A stretch of 64,000 nt of DNA. It comes from a bacterium. Its GTDB lineage: Bacteria; UBA10199; 2-02-FULL-44-16; JAAZCA01. Below the pieces are notes generated by a model, which saw only the letters and a program-made list of their open reading frames with translations, did not search any database and was not told the DNA's origin. Below, piece after piece: positions 25,623-34,743 of this stretch. The position numbers and the translations under genes are program-made. The first letter of the stretch is position 1. Each line of letters opens with the position of its first letter. The stretch is taken from the NCBI GenBank assembly GCA_021810905.1, contig JAJZQH010000002.1, forward strand, positions 1-64,000. Direction: 5' to 3'.

Positions 25623-25768
25623 GAAATCTCCTCTTTCTCCTATTTACAGGGAACTCCCGTTGCGTGGTACTTATCGTCTCACCGAGGAAAAAGTTGCGTA
25701 AAAAAAACCGGCGCCAGAGACTACGGGCACCTTGCCTATCCCTCATATTTGGTGATACGGCAACGCGC

Positions 25769-26698
25769 ATGACCAGCGCCGTTTCATTTCCTGCCTATCT
25801 CGCCCTCTCCGAGAGCGGTGAACTCGCGCGGCGCGCCGGGTTGGGCTATGCAGCCATGCGCTCGTGCACGCTCTGCCCGCGCGATTGCCGCGTCAACCGG
25901 CTGCGCGGTGAGAAGGGGTTCTGCGGCATAGGAAAGATCGCCGGAGTCGCGAGCGCCAACATCCACACGGGCGAAGAGCCTCCGATCTCGGGAACGCGCG
26001 GCTCCGGCACCATCTTCTTCACCGGCTGCAACATGCGCTGCCGCTTCTGCCAGAACTGGCCGATCTCGCAGCTGAGGCACGGGCAGCCGACTCCTCCGCA
26101 GAGACTCGCATCCATGATGCTCAATCTCCAGAAACGCGGCGCCCACAACATCAACCTTGTGACGCCATCTCACGTGGTCCCGCAGTTTCTCGCGGGGCTT
26201 GCTATCGCCGCAAGGCAAGGGCTCATGCTCCCCATCGTCTACAACTCCAATGGCTATGAAGGGATGGAGGCGCTCAGGCTTTTGGACGGCGTCGTCGACA
26301 TTTATATGCCGGACATCAAATACTCGGATCGCGATTCCGCCGCGCGCTGCTCATGCGCGCCGGATTACTGGGACGTCGTGCGGCCGGCCATCAAGGAGAT
26401 GTTTCGACAGGTTGGAAATTTTGAGATAGATGAAGAAGGCATCGGCAGGCGAGGGCTATTGATCCGCCACCTCGTGCTACCGGGCGGACTCTCCGGTTCG
26501 GAAAAGATATTTGAGTTCATAGCGACCGAACTCTCGACAGAGGTCCCGGTCAACCTCATGAGCCAGTATTTCCCGGCGGACAAAGCTGTGGGCGATCCGC
26601 TGCTCGGCCGAGGAATCACGCACGAAGAGTTCGCCGAGGCCGAAAAGGCCCTGCACCGCCACGGCCTGACGAATGGATGGATTCAATACATGAATTAG
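25769..26698 (+). CDS. Radical SAM protein, PflX-like (COG1313)
   Basis: 309 aa from the ATG at 25769 (MTSAVSFPAYL); earlier starts read into the neighbouring promoter region. An N-terminal Cys cluster (CTLCPRDC, FCGIG) precedes the radical SAM motif CNMRCRFCQNW (CX3CX2C) within GTIFFTGCNM, followed by a TIM-barrel core. This order matches the PflX group related to pyruvate formate-lyase activating enzymes. The substrate is unknown; activation of a glycyl-radical enzyme is one possibility, but none is encoded here. Confidence 0.88.
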   Translation: MTSAVSFPAYLALSESGELARRAGLGYAAMRSCTLCPRDCRVNRLRGEKGFCGIGKIAGVASANIHTGEEPPISGTRGSGTIFFTGCNMRCRFCQNWPISQLRHGQPTPPQRLASMMLNLQKRGAHNINLVTPSHVVPQFLAGLAIAARQGLMLPIVYNSNGYEGMEALRLLDGVVDIYMPDIKYSDRDSAARCSCAPDYWDVVRPAIKEMFRQVGNFEIDEEGIGRRGLLIRHLVLPGGLSGSEKIFEFIATELSTEVPVNLMSQYFPADKAVGDPLLGRGITHEEFAEAEKALHRHGLTNGWIQYMN

Positions 26699-26832
26699 CG
26701 CATTTATGACTCCGCCAATATTCCTGACTCAGAGGCACGATTTCTCCCCAAATCCGCTTTTTTTTACAGACCAGTCACGTATAACTCATTAAAAAATAAG
26801 ATTATTTATATTTTCAAAAGAGGCAACTTCGC

Positions 26833-26869
26833 CCACCTCCACAGCCGATAATAATGATGATGGAGGTGG
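26833..26869 (+). promoter_or_regulatory. Hairpin covering a ribosome binding site
   Basis: CCACCTCCA (26833-26841) is the exact reverse complement of TGGAGGTGG (26861-26869), which holds the Shine-Dalgarno of the gene starting at 26873. The 19-nt loop is AT-rich. If it forms, translation would be shut until the helix opens, as in RNA thermometers or protein-controlled leaders. Confidence 0.55.
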
Positions 26870-26872
26870 TAT

Positions 26873-27745
26873 ATGACCGTGTTTATTGGTCCCCCTAGTG
26901 TTCCGAAACTGGACATACCAAGTCCCCTTGACCTTTTTTCCGATGCCGTAGACTGGGTCAAAAGGAAGACGGCAACAGAACCCGAACAGCCGCCCGATCC
27001 TGCGATCGTCGGCGAGCCGGGCGAGGTCGCTGGCGCTGAAGGTACGAGCAATTCAGGCGGCCCGGAGGCAGATTCCATCAGGCCGCCGTCAGACAAGCCA
27101 GTCGCTATGGCTGCAGTGGGACCGGTGCTGACGGGTATATTCAAGTACTATCCGACGGAAGTTCCTGGGGCGACCGGCGGTATCCCTACTGACGTGCCGT
27201 CAAAGATGCCGACAGATGTGCCAGAGGCGCGCGGCGGCAGGCCTACGGAAGCGGCTCCAAATACGACGACGACGGAAACGGGCAACAAATCCCCATCTCC
27301 CTCCCAGCGGGCGGAGACTCCGACAAATCCCGGCATACGCAATCCCAATACCGGACCAAAGCATGATACGGTTCCAGACGGAGTGCCTGAGGGATGCGAG
27401 GCAGGTGAGGGTGCAAACGGAATTTCGACGCCGAACGGCAAACAAATAGATGTGCGAGACGGCTGGAAACCTCCGAGCGATCTCGAGAGGCTGAAAAAAA
27501 TTCTCACAGATGCGGGGGAATACTACTATTCCGCCAGAAACCTCGCGCTCACAACGATTCCTGGCGCTGTCTATGTCTACGGGCGAGTGCTCTCCGCACA
27601 ACAGGATGCGGGACGAAACTATGCATCCGTAAAAAACAGCGCGGCCGAGGCATACCAGCATCCGAATTACTCAACGGTATCTGTCTTTACCGGGGAGCTT
27701 GGGATGTTCGCCGCAGGCGCCAGCGTCTTCGCGCTGGCCTTTTAA
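26873..27745 (+). CDS. Pro/Thr/Gly-rich unrecognised protein
   Basis: 290 aa with GGAGGT upstream. No N-terminal signal. Residues ~40-205 are low-complexity, rich in Pro, Thr, Gly and Glu, with short repeats of the form PTDVP and PTEVP. Residues ~205-290 look folded (DLERLKKILTDAGEYYYSARNLALTT) and end in a hydrophobic stretch (GMFAAGASVFALAF) that could be a C-terminal membrane anchor. No family recognised; a secreted or surface role without a Sec signal would need another route. Confidence 0.65.
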   Translation: MTVFIGPPSVPKLDIPSPLDLFSDAVDWVKRKTATEPEQPPDPAIVGEPGEVAGAEGTSNSGGPEADSIRPPSDKPVAMAAVGPVLTGIFKYYPTEVPGATGGIPTDVPSKMPTDVPEARGGRPTEAAPNTTTTETGNKSPSPSQRAETPTNPGIRNPNTGPKHDTVPDGVPEGCEAGEGANGISTPNGKQIDVRDGWKPPSDLERLKKILTDAGEYYYSARNLALTTIPGAVYVYGRVLSAQQDAGRNYASVKNSAAEAYQHPNYSTVSVFTGELGMFAAGASVFALAF

Positions 27746-27751
27746 TTTTCA

Positions 27752-28750
27752 TCAGATGCAGCGGGAGAGTATGGCTGCAGGAGCGAACGCCATGATCGAG
27801 GCACCCTGTTCGATTGCAGACGAAACATCTGTGACATTCATCTCTTCGGCAGCGGTCAGTTGACCGTCATCAGAAATGCTCGCCCCAGCGCCAGATGATT
27901 CGTTACAGAAAGCGACGATCTCATCGTTCCTCCCTGCGCTGCACGATCCTGAATACATCGCACGATCAGGAAGACCGTTGGCTTCCATCTCTTCGGAAAA
28001 ATGTTTTTCGTAGAGATTGAATGCCCTCTTGGCCTCGAGCAGACGCACCCAAATCTCCATCCCGATCTGCAGGATGTCGTGAAACTCCGCTGCCTCCAGA
28101 TGGCGATTCAACGCAAAGGTCTCCTCTTCGAGGCCTTCGGCCAGCGGTGATCGGCTGCCGACGATCTCCAGGATAGTCCTCGCTCGCTGCGCGCTGATCT
28201 GCACGAGCCACTTGTATCGCAGGTAGGGATTATCGTTGCGGGGCGTGATGCCGATGATGTCCTTCGTCATTCGCTCAAAATCCCCATAGGCATTGTGAAC
28301 CATGCATCCCCATTGCGCCGGACGCCTGAGGTACGATGTGCCCATCCAGCCGAGGAGGGTCATGACGCCTTCGATATGCGCCCTCACCGCGGGACTTTCT
28401 ATCAGAATGCCGCCGTCCAGATAGGTCCACGAAAGAAGCGCACGGCCGCTGTCCGTCGCGGCAATCGCCTTCAGGCCGAGGCTGGAAATGCGGTCTGCAA
28501 AAGAGAAGAATGATTCCATGCATTCCCGTCTTTGGCCGCCGCGGCCTCTGGTGATCCATTCGAGCTGTTGGACCGCTCGACCGAGCGCTGCTTGATCGAC
28601 GAGCGGAGCGCCGCCTTCTCCGATCAACGCTGCTTTTATCTGCGATTCGAATCCGAGATCAGCCGCCGCTTCGAGGAGGATCGCCCTTGCCGCATCGCCG
28701 TGCGGCGATCGCAACAGGCTGGCCAGCCGGGAAATGTCGATGCCCGCCAT
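27752..28750 (-). CDS. Unrecognised helical protein
   Basis: 332 aa from the ATG at 28750, chosen because GGAG lies 5 bp upstream; frames starting at 28768-28771 lack a site. No signal peptide or long membrane segment. Mostly helical by composition (LLRSPHGDAARAILLEAAADLG, ARTILEIVGSRSPLAEGLEEE), ending with a low-complexity acidic tail and a hydrophobic ASIMAFAPAAIL. Nothing catalytic can be seen. It converges on the Pro-rich protein gene with 6 bp between stops. Confidence 0.55.
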   Translation of the reverse strand: MAGIDISRLASLLRSPHGDAARAILLEAAADLGFESQIKAALIGEGGAPLVDQAALGRAVQQLEWITRGRGGQRRECMESFFSFADRISSLGLKAIAATDSGRALLSWTYLDGGILIESPAVRAHIEGVMTLLGWMGTSYLRRPAQWGCMVHNAYGDFERMTKDIIGITPRNDNPYLRYKWLVQISAQRARTILEIVGSRSPLAEGLEEETFALNRHLEAAEFHDILQIGMEIWVRLLEAKRAFNLYEKHFSEEMEANGLPDRAMYSGSCSAGRNDEIVAFCNESSGAGASISDDGQLTAAEEMNVTDVSSAIEQGASIMAFAPAAILSRCI

Positions 28751-28864
28751 CGAGGCTCCAGTGTCCATCAATCTTGTTATCGTATGGTCGTGGATTCTGT
28801 TGCGTGAAATTTTTGAATCGAACGAAACCCTTTGAGACCTGCCATAAAGGTCGTTCTGACGGCT

Positions 28865-29248
28865 TCAATACCCGTCGCCCTTCACTACTTCCACCGTCAG
28901 CGAATCCTCGTTGGAATCGCCGTCCGTGTCGGTGACCGTGATGGTGATCGTGGCTTGGCCTGTCTTGTTCGGCGCGGGCGTGATTGCGATCGTGCGGTCG
29001 CTCCCGGAACCGCTGAAGGTAACGCCTCCAGCGGGTATGAGGTCGGTGTTGTCGCAGGAATATGAGAGCGCAAGCTGGCCGGCCGGGGTTTCGTCATCGC
29101 TTACGTTGAACGGCATGGCGTCGCTCGAGCCGTTCATCATGATCCTCACGTTCGGGACGTCCGAGATGAAAGGATATGCCGCAGAAGCGACCGCAGAAGC
29201 GAGGATGACTGTCGCGACAACTGCCCGGGACAATAATTTGCGCACCAT
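28865..29248 (-). CDS. Secreted single Ig/cadherin-like domain protein
   Basis: 127 aa from the ATG at 29248 with GAGGT upstream. Signal peptide MVRKLLSRAVVATVILASAV ending ASA. The mature part is one ~95-residue beta-sandwich of the bacterial Ig/cadherin kind: PFNVSDDETPAGQL, then ITPAPNKTGQATITITVTD and DTDGDSNEDSLTVEV, where the Asp-rich DxDGD loop may bind calcium. Usually such domains are repeated in large adhesins; here one stands alone. 8 bp after the DUF1015 gene on the same strand. Confidence 0.78.
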   Translation of the reverse strand: MVRKLLSRAVVATVILASAVASAAYPFISDVPNVRIMMNGSSDAMPFNVSDDETPAGQLALSYSCDNTDLIPAGGVTFSGSGSDRTIAITPAPNKTGQATITITVTDTDGDSNEDSLTVEVVKGDGY

Positions 29249-29256
29249 GGCTGACC

Positions 29257-30159
29257 TCAAAAGGTATGCACAAAAAGGCCGCTCGCGAGCTTCGGAGCGA
29301 ACCACGTCGATTTGGGCGGCATGATGCCGTTTTTGTCCGCGAGGTCCATGATCGAGCCGATGGTGTACTGCGATATCGGGCGTTTGTCCGCCGGCCCGTC
29401 CCATGAATACTGGAACACGCGCAGCTCGTCCTCTGCATAGACTACTGCAGGGAAGAAATTGTAGGCCTCGTGCCCGGTGTGCCCCGCGTTCCTCTCGCGC
29501 ATCGCCTGCATGACGCGCGTGCCGCCTGCCGAGCGATGGTGACCGTCAGCGATATAGAGGGCGTCCAGTTTTTCAAACTCCCGGACCAAGTCGGAAGCGG
29601 CGGGCGCCCGCCAGAAGATATGCTGCACCCCCGCGTGGTCCGTGAGGTCGTAGAGCGGAGACTGTTTTACCGCATCTTCAAGCAAGCGCTTGATCGGCGC
29701 ATTCGAGCGGTGCGCGATCATGACGGGTTCCGCGTGCGCGCGCAGCGTCATCATGTGCCGCGTGCGGTCATCCTCCTTCTCCTTGCGCGTGAGTTCGTGC
29801 TTTTTGATGAGACCCTTCTCATACTCGTCAGCCGAAACGCAGCAGACTACTCCGGTCTGAGGTCTGCCGTGCATGACCTGACGGTAGACGTAGATGGAGG
29901 CGCAGTCGCGAACCAGATACCCCTCTTTCAGAAAGAGGTTCAGGTTCTCCACGGCCTTGGCGTAGACAGCATCGTCATACTGGCCGACGTTCGTTGGGAG
30001 ATCTATCTCGGGCTTGGCGACATGGAGGAAGGAATACGGGTTTCCTTCCGCCATCCTGCGCGCCTCATCCGACTCGATCACGTCGTATGGCGGACAGATG
30101 ATCTTTGCCGCGAGTTTGGGATTTGGAATCAGCGCCTCAAAGGGAATTATTTTTGACAT
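29257..30159 (-). CDS. Compact DUF1015-family protein
   Basis: 300 aa. Family motifs present: CPPYDVI near residue 22, NPYSFLHV, the REVxx-like HELTRKEKEDDRTRH, the hallmark ADGHHRSAGG near 210, and IMPPKSTWFAPKLASGLF at the end. Typical members are about 400-420 aa; here the ADGHHR region runs almost directly into the MPPKST end, so ~100 residues between them are missing without breaking the frame. Function is unproven; the family often sits beside serine-biosynthesis genes and has been related to the ParB/serine-kinase fold. Here it is divergent from serC-serA, 55 bp apart. Confidence 0.87.
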   Translation of the reverse strand: MSKIIPFEALIPNPKLAAKIICPPYDVIESDEARRMAEGNPYSFLHVAKPEIDLPTNVGQYDDAVYAKAVENLNLFLKEGYLVRDCASIYVYRQVMHGRPQTGVVCCVSADEYEKGLIKKHELTRKEKEDDRTRHMMTLRAHAEPVMIAHRSNAPIKRLLEDAVKQSPLYDLTDHAGVQHIFWRAPAASDLVREFEKLDALYIADGHHRSAGGTRVMQAMRERNAGHTGHEAYNFFPAVVYAEDELRVFQYSWDGPADKRPISQYTIGSIMDLADKNGIMPPKSTWFAPKLASGLFVHTF

Positions 30160-30214
30160 GCGCCTTGTCTATCTATAATGGAGGCATGCTGTCAAATACT
30201 TGGGAGGCCAAGCC

Positions 30215-31282
30215 ATGAACCGAATCCATAATTTCAACGCAGGCCCGTCGATCCTGCCGCTGGAAGCGCTCAACGAAGTCCGCGAAGAGATGATGAACTT
30301 CGGCGGAATGTCCGTGCTGGAGATCAGCCACAGATCAAAAGAATTTGATGCCATCCTTGAAGAGACCAAATCCCTCGTCGCCGAACTCATGAAGGTGCCG
30401 GCGGGCTACCGCATCCTCTTCCTCACGGGCGGGGCCTCCACTCAGTTCGCTATGGTGCCCATGAATCTCATGGACAAGGCCGCGGACTACTCAATCACCG
30501 GTTACTGGTCCAAGAAGGCCGTGGCCGAGGCAAAGCTCGTGGGCGAGGTGCGTACCGCATTCACCTCGGAAAGCGAAAAATTCTCGCGCTGCCCCAAAGC
30601 GGATGAAATCAAGCTCTCCGATGGGGCCAGCTACCTGCACATCACCACGAACAACACGATCTACGGCACCGAGTACCACGAATTCCCGAACTCCGGGAAT
30701 ACGCCGCTCGTGGCCGACATGTCATCGGACATCATGAGCCGCGAACTCGACGTCTCCAAGTTCGGCGTGATCTACGCGGGCGCGCAGAAGAACATCGGCC
30801 CCGCCGGCGTCACGCTGGTGCTGATACGCGAAGACCTCGCGGCGCGCAGCTATCGCCCGCTGCCCACCATGCTCAAGTACACGACGCACGTGGAGAACAA
30901 CTCCCTCTTCAACACGCCGCCGGTCTTTGCGATCTACGTTACGCGCTCGGTGCTGCGCTGGATCAAGCGTTCGGGAGGGATCGCTGCCATCGAAAAGGCC
31001 AATCGCAAAAAGGCCGCGCTCATCTACGACGCGATCGACCGCTCAAACCTGTACAAGGGCACGGCCGCCAAAGACAGCCGCTCGCTCATGAACATCACCT
31101 TCACGCTCCCTTCCGACGAGCTGACGGAAAAATTCATCGCCGAATCCAAGTCAAAGGGCATGGTCGGGCTCAAGGGCCACCGCGCCCTGGGCGGCGTCCG
31201 CGCCTCTACCTACAACGCGCTGCCGATTGAAAGCGCGATGGCATTGGCGGAGTTCATGGCAGAGTTCGAAAAAAAGGCATAA
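30215..31282 (+). CDS. serC: Phosphoserine aminotransferase
   Basis: 355 aa from the ATG at 30215 (MNRIHNFNAGPSILP), which has GGAGG 7 bp upstream. Class-V PLP aminotransferase: FNAGPS start, EISHRSKEF, FLTGGASTQFA, PLP Lys in YAGAQKNIGPAGVTLV, GHRALGGVRASTYNA end. It converts 3-phosphohydroxypyruvate and glutamate to phosphoserine. Followed by the dehydrogenase of the preceding step, so the first two reactions of serine synthesis are paired. Confidence 0.96.
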   Translation: MNRIHNFNAGPSILPLEALNEVREEMMNFGGMSVLEISHRSKEFDAILEETKSLVAELMKVPAGYRILFLTGGASTQFAMVPMNLMDKAADYSITGYWSKKAVAEAKLVGEVRTAFTSESEKFSRCPKADEIKLSDGASYLHITTNNTIYGTEYHEFPNSGNTPLVADMSSDIMSRELDVSKFGVIYAGAQKNIGPAGVTLVLIREDLAARSYRPLPTMLKYTTHVENNSLFNTPPVFAIYVTRSVLRWIKRSGGIAAIEKANRKKAALIYDAIDRSNLYKGTAAKDSRSLMNITFTLPSDELTEKFIAESKSKGMVGLKGHRALGGVRASTYNALPIESAMALAEFMAEFEKKA

Positions 31283-31285
31283 CCA

Positions 31286-31394
31286 TTCCCCCCTCCTTTG
31301 CGACCGAGCGCGGGGACCCGCAAAGCGGGTGCGCGAGGAAGTACCCGAAGGCGAGAGCCGGAGGGTGAAAGGAGGGGGCAAGGGGGGAGGTAGA
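31286..31394. repeat. Palindromic element copy 5 (divergent form) carrying the serA ribosome site
   Basis: Ends match the family (CCCCCTCCTTTG at the left, GAAAGGAGGGGGCAAGGGGGGAGGTAGATT at the right) but the middle is a different stem (CCCGCAAAGCGGG and GC-rich flanks). The terminal GGGAGG lies 6 bp before the serA ATG and is its apparent Shine-Dalgarno. Confidence 0.7.
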
Positions 31395-31396
31395 TT

Positions 31397-32353
31397 ATGA
31401 ATTACAAAATTCTCTGCACAGACGGGTTTTCGAAGGCAGGAATCGAAGAGCTGCAGAAAAATCCGACCTTTGAAGTCACCTACGTCAAGGCGATGACGCC
31501 AGAGGAGCTCCTGGCGCAGATCGAGCCTTATCACGGGCTGATCGTGCGTTCCGCCTCAAAGGTCACCTCTGCCGTGATCGACGCGGGTAAGAATCTCAAG
31601 GTGATCGCACGCGCTGGCGTCGGCGTGGACAACATCGACCTGGCTCACGCGGCAAAAAAGGGGATCTGCGTCTGCAATGCACCCGCCGGCAACACGGTCT
31701 CAACGGCCGAACTCTCCTTTGCCATGATGATGTCGCTGGCGCGCCACATCCCGCAGGCCTCCTGCTATATGCAGGCAGGCAAGTGGGAGAAGAAAAAATT
31801 CCAGGGCCACGAGCTGGCGCGCAAGGTCCTGGGAATAATCGGCCTGGGCCGCGTGGGCAGGGAGATGGCGCGTTTTGCACAGGCCTTCCGCATGACCACT
31901 GTCGGCTTTGATCCGTACATATCAAAGGATGTATTTGAGGCCGCGGGGGTAATGCAGCTCAACTTGAAGGACCTGCTCTCCACATCCGATTTCATAACGA
32001 TCCACACCATACTCTCGCCTGAGACCGAGAACCTCATCACAGCGAAGCAGATCGCGATGATGAAGCCCACCGCGTGCCTGATCAACTGTGCGCGCGGCGG
32101 CGTGATCAACGAACACGACCTGGCGGGCGCGTTGAAGGAAAACCGCATCGCTGGCGCCGCGCTCGACGTCTACACCAAGGAGCCCTATCCGGAGACGATC
32201 TTCCAGGGGCTGGAGAACATCGTGCTCACCCCGCACCTGGGCGCGTCCACCGACGAGGCCCAGGACGCAGTGGCCGTGGAGGCCGCACATTCGGTGGAGC
32301 AGTTCTTCCTCACCGGCGCCTGCCCCACGGCGATCAGACCCAAGAACGGCTGA
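31397..32353 (+). CDS. serA: D-3-phosphoglycerate dehydrogenase, short form
   Basis: 318 aa. D-isomer 2-hydroxyacid dehydrogenase: IVRSASKVTS, ARAGVGVDNID, the NAD-binding GIIGLGRVGREMAR, NCARGGVINEHDL with the catalytic Arg, and a C-terminal LTPHLGASTDEAQDA with the His-Ser-type pair. It stops where longer SerA proteins carry intervening and ACT domains, so feedback inhibition by serine through an ACT domain is not expected. Oxidises 3-phosphoglycerate. The ribosome site lies in the preceding palindromic element. Confidence 0.94.
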   Translation: MNYKILCTDGFSKAGIEELQKNPTFEVTYVKAMTPEELLAQIEPYHGLIVRSASKVTSAVIDAGKNLKVIARAGVGVDNIDLAHAAKKGICVCNAPAGNTVSTAELSFAMMMSLARHIPQASCYMQAGKWEKKKFQGHELARKVLGIIGLGRVGREMARFAQAFRMTTVGFDPYISKDVFEAAGVMQLNLKDLLSTSDFITIHTILSPETENLITAKQIAMMKPTACLINCARGGVINEHDLAGALKENRIAGAALDVYTKEPYPETIFQGLENIVLTPHLGASTDEAQDAVAVEAAHSVEQFFLTGACPTAIRPKNG

Positions 32354-32500
32354 TGACCCGAAATTTTGACACCCCGTCAAAAATGGAGACACCTGACTGT
32401 TGGATTATCATTTTTCTAAATCAATTCCAGATCCATCCAACACTCTCTCAATATGATATTATTATTTAAATTCAGGTGGTTACTCTTTAGGAATTGTCTT

Positions 32501-33019
32501 ATGTGCGCCCTGCCTGGCAGGCACGGTGATTGCAGATTTACTCCTGTGGTGAATAACCTGGCAAAAAGAAGGCGCTTCCTCCTATGCGCAATCGTCGCGG
32601 GCATCTTCTGCGCGATCTTGATATCAAAAAACTGGTCGATCGCTGCAGAAACCGCCGATCAGACCGTCGCAGATGAAGGCATTGCTGCGGATTCTGCGGC
32701 AGCGGATTCATCCTCTGCGCAGGCCGGAGGTTGCGGAACGGCCTTCCTTGGGAGCTACGTCAAAGGTCCGCAGGATGATGCAGCCAACGCCGAAGCAGAG
32801 GCATCAGGTGCAGAGGGTAAACAAACTTCCCAGGCCTCAATCAATCCGCAGGGCGCGCAGACGCCCCCGCCGTCGGCCAATGCCCAGCCTGGCTCGTACG
32901 AAGCCACCCTTCAGTGCTACGAACCGAACCCGGATAACACCGTCGTCTGCATCATGGATTCCAAAGAGGTCACCTGCACGATAACCGCAGACAGCCAGAC
33001 GATCTGCCCATCGAACTGA
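32501..33019 (+). CDS. Membrane-anchored or secreted small protein, unrecognised
   Basis: About 172 aa if read from the ATG at 32501 (AGGA upstream); an ATG at 32453 is also possible. A basic stretch (AKRRRF) leads into a hydrophobic segment LLCAIVAGIFCAILI near residue 25-40, a signal anchor or late-starting signal peptide. After it comes an Ala/Ser/Gln-rich linker and a C-terminal Cys-containing part (ATLQCYEPN, VVCIMD, VTCTIT, TICPSN) with evenly spaced Cys that could form disulfides. No family recognised. Confidence 0.55.
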   Translation: MCALPGRHGDCRFTPVVNNLAKRRRFLLCAIVAGIFCAILISKNWSIAAETADQTVADEGIAADSAAADSSSAQAGGCGTAFLGSYVKGPQDDAANAEAEASGAEGKQTSQASINPQGAQTPPPSANAQPGSYEATLQCYEPNPDNTVVCIMDSKEVTCTITADSQTICPSN

Positions 33020-33037
33020 AAACCTTCCTGAAAGATC

Positions 33038-34357
33038 TCAAATCAGAAGTTTGCCATTTTCTATTAAGACATAATGGGTGCCGTCTTTCAGCTTCATGAT
33101 AAGTTTGCTACAGATGATTGAACGATCCCTCGCATAAACTATATCCTGATGGACCACAAATTCTGGAGATAAGAAATGCTCTGCTCCTACCTTGCCGCCG
33201 GGAATATGTTTATCACGCCCATACGCCCAGTGGATGCCATGCGCTTTTTCAGCTTCAACGGTAGCTGGCGATGTGCCTGATGCCCAATCATTTATACCCA
33301 CAGCAAATTCAGCGATATTCCGGCGGCTCGGATCGAGATCGAAGTATGCACGTCTTTCCATAGCTACAGGTTCATCACCTTCAATATCAACTATCTGTTT
33401 ATTACGTACGGAATATACAACGAGTCCTCCTTCTATGACATGGGGTAACTTGCCCTCTGCATTGCTTGGCACCATACAGACTTCGCCCGCTGGCAAGTTA
33501 CATAATCTGCTCCCTCTTCCATTTGACGGATGAAGTATACCGTTATCATAACATGTGATGTTACCTAAACGAAAATTGCATCTGTGCCCCGTCGAGAAAA
33601 TCACCTCCGCGCTAATGGCTCTATCAAATATGCGGCCAACCTCGATGCTTTTTCTCTTAAGTTCAGCATAATCGGCTGAAAGAGCAGTGGACTCCATGGA
33701 TTTGAGAACTCCTGGCATTGATGCTACGCGCAGCCGATCATTTTTTTCTGTCCATCCCATGAGTGGGGCCGAAGCTGAAAACTGAGTCATCGCCATAATC
33801 ATAGACGATTCCATAATAACTTCGCCAAGCGACCTCACTTTGCCTTCGATAAAACAGGCATCGGGCAGCTCTCCGTTATTATATCCCGTAGCTAAATATG
33901 AGGCGATCGGATTAACTTGAATATTCCATCGAGCAGCTTGGCTCTTTATCATTTCCCACCATTCTTGGATCATCGCTCTGCGTCTCGCCCATGCGGGTTT
34001 ATCGGCTATTTCGCCATGTGGAAGATCTTGCATCATGGTTAGTACTTCGCCAGGCGCAGGATTGAAAACAGCACTAAATAATCTTGCCGCATCAAATTTA
34101 TCACCTTGATCGCGACCATCGCCAAATGGATATTGTGGTTTACTGCAGAAAGAATTCGGAAAATCATTTGATCCGTCAGAACACAATGCGGGAATTTTAA
34201 GACTCTCGTCCACGGAGTTCGGCAGTTCATCTGAAGGTCTATCATCGATAAAGCCGGAAGTAGTCGGATATTCACGGGCGGGATCGATAACGTCAATACC
34301 GAACGCATCCGCCGAAATTCCACAGGAGCCTAAGCAATTGGGCAGATATTGGTTCAT
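33038..34357 (-). CDS. Divergent M29-family metallo-aminopeptidase-like protein
   Basis: 439 aa. The C-terminal half matches the thermophilic aminopeptidase (M29) pattern: NLPAGEVCMVP (first metal Glu), RRNIAEFAVGIN (second Glu), HGIHWAYGR (His) and VVHQDIVYA (the His-x-Asp pair), with the usual spacing. The N-terminal ~200 residues do not resemble the family by eye. M29 enzymes remove N-terminal amino acids using two metal ions. Base composition is more AT-rich than the serine genes beside it, so it may belong with the island that follows. Confidence 0.65.
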   Translation of the reverse strand: MNQYLPNCLGSCGISADAFGIDVIDPAREYPTTSGFIDDRPSDELPNSVDESLKIPALCSDGSNDFPNSFCSKPQYPFGDGRDQGDKFDAARLFSAVFNPAPGEVLTMMQDLPHGEIADKPAWARRRAMIQEWWEMIKSQAARWNIQVNPIASYLATGYNNGELPDACFIEGKVRSLGEVIMESSMIMAMTQFSASAPLMGWTEKNDRLRVASMPGVLKSMESTALSADYAELKRKSIEVGRIFDRAISAEVIFSTGHRCNFRLGNITCYDNGILHPSNGRGSRLCNLPAGEVCMVPSNAEGKLPHVIEGGLVVYSVRNKQIVDIEGDEPVAMERRAYFDLDPSRRNIAEFAVGINDWASGTSPATVEAEKAHGIHWAYGRDKHIPGGKVGAEHFLSPEFVVHQDIVYARDRSIICSKLIMKLKDGTHYVLIENGKLLI

Positions 34358-34743
34358 GTTCTATTTTCGTCCGTCATCCAGAAATGTTGCTAGAAACTTC
34401 ATCGAAGTAGCGCTTATTTCCGCCTAGTCTCGATGGTGTAAATTTGAGCACAACACGTCAGACATGGCTTTTAAATACAACGAGTTGGAACTAGTGCGGC
34501 TACCTCATACCGACAAACTTTCTTAAGAGCCACGAAACATCGGCTCTGGAATATGGCAATAGTTTGTTCCTTATCCTGTTCGTCACCCAAGCAATGGTTC
34601 AGACAATCAAATAGCGTTGTCAATCCGATATATATGTGGTTGAGCTGATTCATCATAATCCGTGAAATTTTTTTTAAAATCCGGTTGATATCTGGTCGAC
34701 ATGCAGTGGGAGCTGCCCGCCTCCTTTTACGCGCTCAGGCGTC
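34358..34743. other. Intergenic region, possible tiny gene
   Basis: 386 bp. One minus-strand frame (34471-34656, 61 codons) has plausible composition but no ribosome site and no recognisable motif, so it is not called. No promoter or repeat was recognised. Confidence 0.4.

Noticed and set aside
29470-30156. 228-aa plus-strand frame opposite the DUF1015 gene
   Set aside because: Shadow frame of a GC-rich gene, Arg/His-rich composition, no recognisable motif.
34471-34656. 61-aa minus-strand frame in a gene gap
   Set aside because: Plausible composition but no ribosome site or family; mentioned only as intergenic content.
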